Assembly (NCBI RefSeq): GCF_000497575.1
Contig: NZ_APJI01000010.1
Span: 1 to 64,000 of the forward strand
DNA length: 64,000 nucleotides
Source: Afipia sp. OHSU_II-C1
GTDB taxonomy: Bacteria > Pseudomonadota > Alphaproteobacteria > Rhizobiales > Xanthobacteraceae
Direction of reading: 5' to 3'
In this document: positions 61,242 to 64,000 of the stretch, one piece after another
Layout of the letters: every line of letters starts with the position of its first letter
Numbering within the stretch: position 1 is the first letter of the stretch
Program-made: the position numbers and the translations under genes
Notes under the pieces: model-generated
What the model was told of the DNA's origin: nothing
Databases searched by the model: none
The model's input: the letters and a program-made list of their open reading frames with translations, nothing else

Positions 61242-61974
61242 TGAACCCTCAAAGCGCGCCGGTCTCGAACCGGACACCATTTCCATTTCCAACGTCAATC
61301 TCTCATTAGGCAGCGGGGCCGCACGCGTTCACATCCTTAAGGATGTCGGCTTGCGGGTCGCGCCCGGCGAAGCTGTCGGGCTGATCGGACCGTCGGGATC
61401 GGGCAAATCCACGCTCCTCATGGTGATGGCGGGGCTTGAACGTCCTGACAGCGGAGAGGTGGTGGTCAACGGCGTCTCCTTCAATGCCCTTGATGAAGAC
61501 GGCCTTGCACGATTCCGTGGCCGCCATGTGGGCATCGTGTTCCAGTCGTTTCATCTGATCCCGACCATGACCGCACTTGAGAACGTCGCGGTGCCGCTTG
61601 AACTCGCGGGCCGTGCGGATGCGAATGCGCGCGCCGCGCAGGAACTTGCCGGCGTCGGTCTGGGCGAAAGACTGCATCACTATCCTTCGCAGCTCTCGGG
61701 CGGCGAGCAGCAGCGCGTCGCATTGGCACGTGCAATGGCGCCCGACCCCGCCATCCTTGTGGCGGATGAACCCACCGGAAATCTCGACGAGTCCACCGGC
61801 AAGCAGATTGTCGATCTTCTGTTCGCCAAGCATCTCGAGCGCGGCATGACCCTTGTTCTCGTGACGCACGATGCCGCGCTGGCGCAGCGCTGCGACCGTG
61901 TGGTGCGCCTGCGTTCGGGCCGCATCGATGGACCGGCGACAGACCGGCACTGGATCGAGACGGCATCCCGATGA
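61228..61974 (+). CDS. ABC transporter ATP-binding protein (YbbA/LolD type)
   Basis: 248 aa from ATG 61228; ATG 61171 is a less likely start. Walker A GPSGSGKST, Q loop, signature LSGGEQQRVALARAM, Walker B ILVADEPTGNLD, H-loop THD. MacB/LolD-type subfamily. Next to a TesA-type esterase and a YbbP-type permease, the classic tesA-ybbA-ybbP arrangement. Stop overlaps permease start (ATGA). Confidence 0.95.
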   Translation: MDSLIEPSKRAGLEPDTISISNVNLSLGSGAARVHILKDVGLRVAPGEAVGLIGPSGSGKSTLLMVMAGLERPDSGEVVVNGVSFNALDEDGLARFRGRHVGIVFQSFHLIPTMTALENVAVPLELAGRADANARAAQELAGVGLGERLHHYPSQLSGGEQQRVALARAMAPDPAILVADEPTGNLDESTGKQIVDLLFAKHLERGMTLVLVTHDAALAQRCDRVVRLRSGRIDGPATDRHWIETASR

Positions 61975-64000
61975 GCGAGATTGCGGACACCTCGCGCCGC
62001 GGCACGTCATCCCTTGCGATCCGCTACGCGTTGCGCGAGCTGCGAAGCGGCCTGCGCGGCTTCTACGTTTTCGTGGCCTGCATTGCGCTCGGCGTCATGG
62101 CGATTGCCGGCGTTGGATCGGTGGCCGGAAGCCTCAGCGAAGGACTGGACCATCAGGGCCGCACGCTGCTCGGCGGCGACGTATCCTTCGCACTGATCCA
62201 GCGCGAGGCCTCGAAGGAAGAGCGCGCTTTCCTTGATGCGCGCGGCAAAATTTCGGTCGCGGCGATCATGCGCGGCATGGCGCGCTCGGCCAAGGGCGAG
62301 TTCGCGCTGGTCGACCTGAAAGCGGTCGACGGCAACTATCCGATGCTCGGCGACGTCACCCTCGCACCGAAGCTCCCGATGGCCGAATTGCTGGCGCAGC
62401 GTGACGGCGCATTCGGTGCCGGCGCCGACGCCATCATGGCGCGGCTGGGCCTTCAGGTCGGCGACCGGGTGACTGTCGGCAACGCCACGTTCGACATTCG
62501 CAGCGTCGTGGAAGCCGAGCCGGACAAACTCTCGGGCGGCGTCGGCCTCGGTCCCCGATTCCTGATCAGCGAAGAGGCGCTACGCGCCACCGGCCTCTTG
62601 CAACCCGGCACGCTGGTGCGCTGGACCTATCGCCTGAAGCTCCCGGATACCTCGCTCGACGATCGCGCAACGCAATCCGTGATCGACGAAGCACAGAAGG
62701 CCCTGCCGGAAGCCGGCTGGGAGGTGCGCAGCCGCGGCAATGCCTCGCCGCAGCTTGAGCGCAGCATCACGCGTTTCACGCAGTTCCTCACGCTGGTTGG
62801 GCTCGCAGCGCTGCTGGTCGGCGGCGTTGGCGTCGCCAATGCGATCAAGAGCCATCTCGATGAGCGGCGCGACGTGATCGCGACCTTCAAAGCCCTCGGC
62901 GCTACCGGCCGCGAGGTGTTCACGATTTACCTGACCCAGGTGATGGTGCTGGCGATCCTTGGATCGCTGATCGGCCTCGCCATCGGCGCGACGCTTCCCT
63001 TCATCATCGTCGGCGTGTTCGGAAAGATCCTGCCGCTTCCGGTGGAAGCGACATTCCATATCGGCGAACTGGCATTGTCGTTTCTCTACGGCCTCCTGAC
63101 CGCGCTCGCATTCGGACTATGGCCGCTCGGCCGCGTCCATGACGTACCGGTCGCCGCGCTGTTCCGCGAAGGCGTGACATCGGAATTCCATTGGCCGCGG
63201 CGGCGCTATCTCGTGCTGATGGCTGCCGTCATCGCGACACTGGTGTCGGTCGCGATCGGCCTCGCCTACGACAAGCGTGTTGCCACCGTGTTCGTCGTCT
63301 CGTCGGTCGCCGTGTTCGCCGTGCTGCGCGTCATCGCCTCGTTGCTGATGGCGCTGGCGAGAAACCTGCCGCGTCCGCGCCTCACCATGCTGCGGCTTGC
63401 CATCGCCAACATTCATCGCCCTGGCGCGCTGACACCGTCGGTCGTGATGTCGCTCGGACTTGGCCTCGCCGTGCTGGTCACGATCACCCAGATCGACGGC
63501 AACCTGCGACGGCAGTTCATGGCGGCGCTGCCCGAGCACGCGCCCTCGTTCTATTTCATCGACATCCCCACCGCAGAGGCGGCACGGTTTGGCGATTTCC
63601 TGAAACAGGCAGCGCCGCAAGCCAACGTGGAAACCGTGCCGATGCTGCGCGGACGCATCGTCGCCGCCAAGGGCATCAAAGCCGAAGACCTCAAGCCCTC
63701 GAACGATGCCGCCTGGGTGCTGCAAAGCGATCGCGGCCTGACTTATACGGGCGAAGTTCCGCGCGGCTCGAAAGTCGTCGAGGGCACCTGGTGGGATGCA
63801 AACTACAGCGGGCCACCGCTGGTCTCGCTCGAAAAGAAGATCGCCGACGGCCTCGGCATCAAGGTCGGCGACGATATCACCGTGAACGTGCTCGGACGCG
63901 ATATCACTGCGAAGATCAGCAACCTGCGCACGGTGGACTGGCAGAGCCTCGGCATCAACTTCGTATTGGTTTATTCGCCCAAGGCTTTCGCCGGCGCACC
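61971..64000 (+). CDS. ABC transporter permease, YbbP/FtsX type (partial, runs off the window)
   Basis: At least 676 codons; no stop before the window end. Starts MSEIADTSRRGTSSLAIRYALRELRSGLRGFYVFVACIALG. An N-terminal helix is followed by a large periplasmic loop with LDHQGRTLLGGDVSF, then FtsX helices (LTLVGLAALLVGGVGVANAI...FKALGATGREVFTIYL) and a second FtsX unit beginning RPRLTMLRLAIANIHRPGALTPSVV. Likely exports a hydrophobic or lysolipid-type compound with the ATPase. Confidence 0.93.
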   Translation, partial: MSEIADTSRRGTSSLAIRYALRELRSGLRGFYVFVACIALGVMAIAGVGSVAGSLSEGLDHQGRTLLGGDVSFALIQREASKEERAFLDARGKISVAAIMRGMARSAKGEFALVDLKAVDGNYPMLGDVTLAPKLPMAELLAQRDGAFGAGADAIMARLGLQVGDRVTVGNATFDIRSVVEAEPDKLSGGVGLGPRFLISEEALRATGLLQPGTLVRWTYRLKLPDTSLDDRATQSVIDEAQKALPEAGWEVRSRGNASPQLERSITRFTQFLTLVGLAALLVGGVGVANAIKSHLDERRDVIATFKALGATGREVFTIYLTQVMVLAILGSLIGLAIGATLPFIIVGVFGKILPLPVEATFHIGELALSFLYGLLTALAFGLWPLGRVHDVPVAALFREGVTSEFHWPRRRYLVLMAAVIATLVSVAIGLAYDKRVATVFVVSSVAVFAVLRVIASLLMALARNLPRPRLTMLRLAIANIHRPGALTPSVVMSLGLGLAVLVTITQIDGNLRRQFMAALPEHAPSFYFIDIPTAEAARFGDFLKQAAPQANVETVPMLRGRIVAAKGIKAEDLKPSNDAAWVLQSDRGLTYTGEVPRGSKVVEGTWWDANYSGPPLVSLEKKIADGLGIKVGDDITVNVLGRDITAKISNLRTVDWQSLGINFVLVYSPKAFAGA

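Overview
The window is GC-rich chromosomal DNA from an alphaproteobacterium. The gene set and order point to the Bradyrhizobiaceae/Nitrobacteraceae (Afipia, Oligotropha, Bradyrhizobium, Nitrobacter). Supporting signs are the atpHAGDC cluster without F0 genes, the mdh-sucCDAB-...-lpdA TCA operon, rplU-rpmA-GNAT-obgE-proB-proA-nadD-rsfS-rlmH-envC-ctpA-yibQ-rppH, and a DUF1236 protein. The genus is inference. Most of the window is core housekeeping sequence.

Layout. 1-520: structured non-coding DNA with covarying palindromes. 523-4263: a three-subunit molybdenum hydroxylase in form II CO-dehydrogenase order (S-L-M), lacking the form I active-site motif. 4331-8930: a DUF1236 protein, a DEAD-box RNA helicase, and an NmrA/DUF2798 pair facing a TetR regulator across a clean palindrome. 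8950-19385: an accessory block (below). 19491-20868: tRNA-Ser(CGA) and a ROK-like protein whose motifs are in permuted order. 21203-35043: the ribosomal protein/Obg/proline/NAD/ribosome-assembly/cell-envelope run, with a tandem EamA pair of which one copy is frameshifted. 35109-40053: F1-ATPase. 40638-47950: a soluble MCP-like protein, RlpA, PriA, XerC-like recombinase, DUF4337, epimerase and a membrane protein. 47995-58435: TCA operon. 58625-64000: ZapE, ThpR, TesA-like esterase and a YbbA/YbbP-type ABC exporter that runs off the window.

The most interesting part is 9104-19385. It holds a Crp-type regulator (minus) divergent from a large class III nucleotidyl cyclase/ATPase/TPR protein (plus), then an operon of cytochrome P450, an unusual membrane protein and a DyP-type peroxidase. 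Two small genes for single-pass membrane proteins frame the block. Each small gene has a TGTGA-N6-TCACA-type box almost exactly the same distance upstream (53 and 54 nt to the ATG), AGGAGG with a 5-nt spacer, and an inverted repeat covering the ribosome-binding site. A third, near-ideal CRP-like palindrome lies 63 bp (about six helical turns) further upstream of the second small gene, in the space shared with the P450 operon. Read together, this looks like a self-contained cAMP/Crp-controlled haem-enzyme locus. The P450 lacks the usual acid-alcohol pair of helix I, and the membrane protein appears to carry two copies of a DyP-like ferredoxin-fold segment separated by membrane helices. The association is visible in the sequence; the regulation and chemistry are inference.
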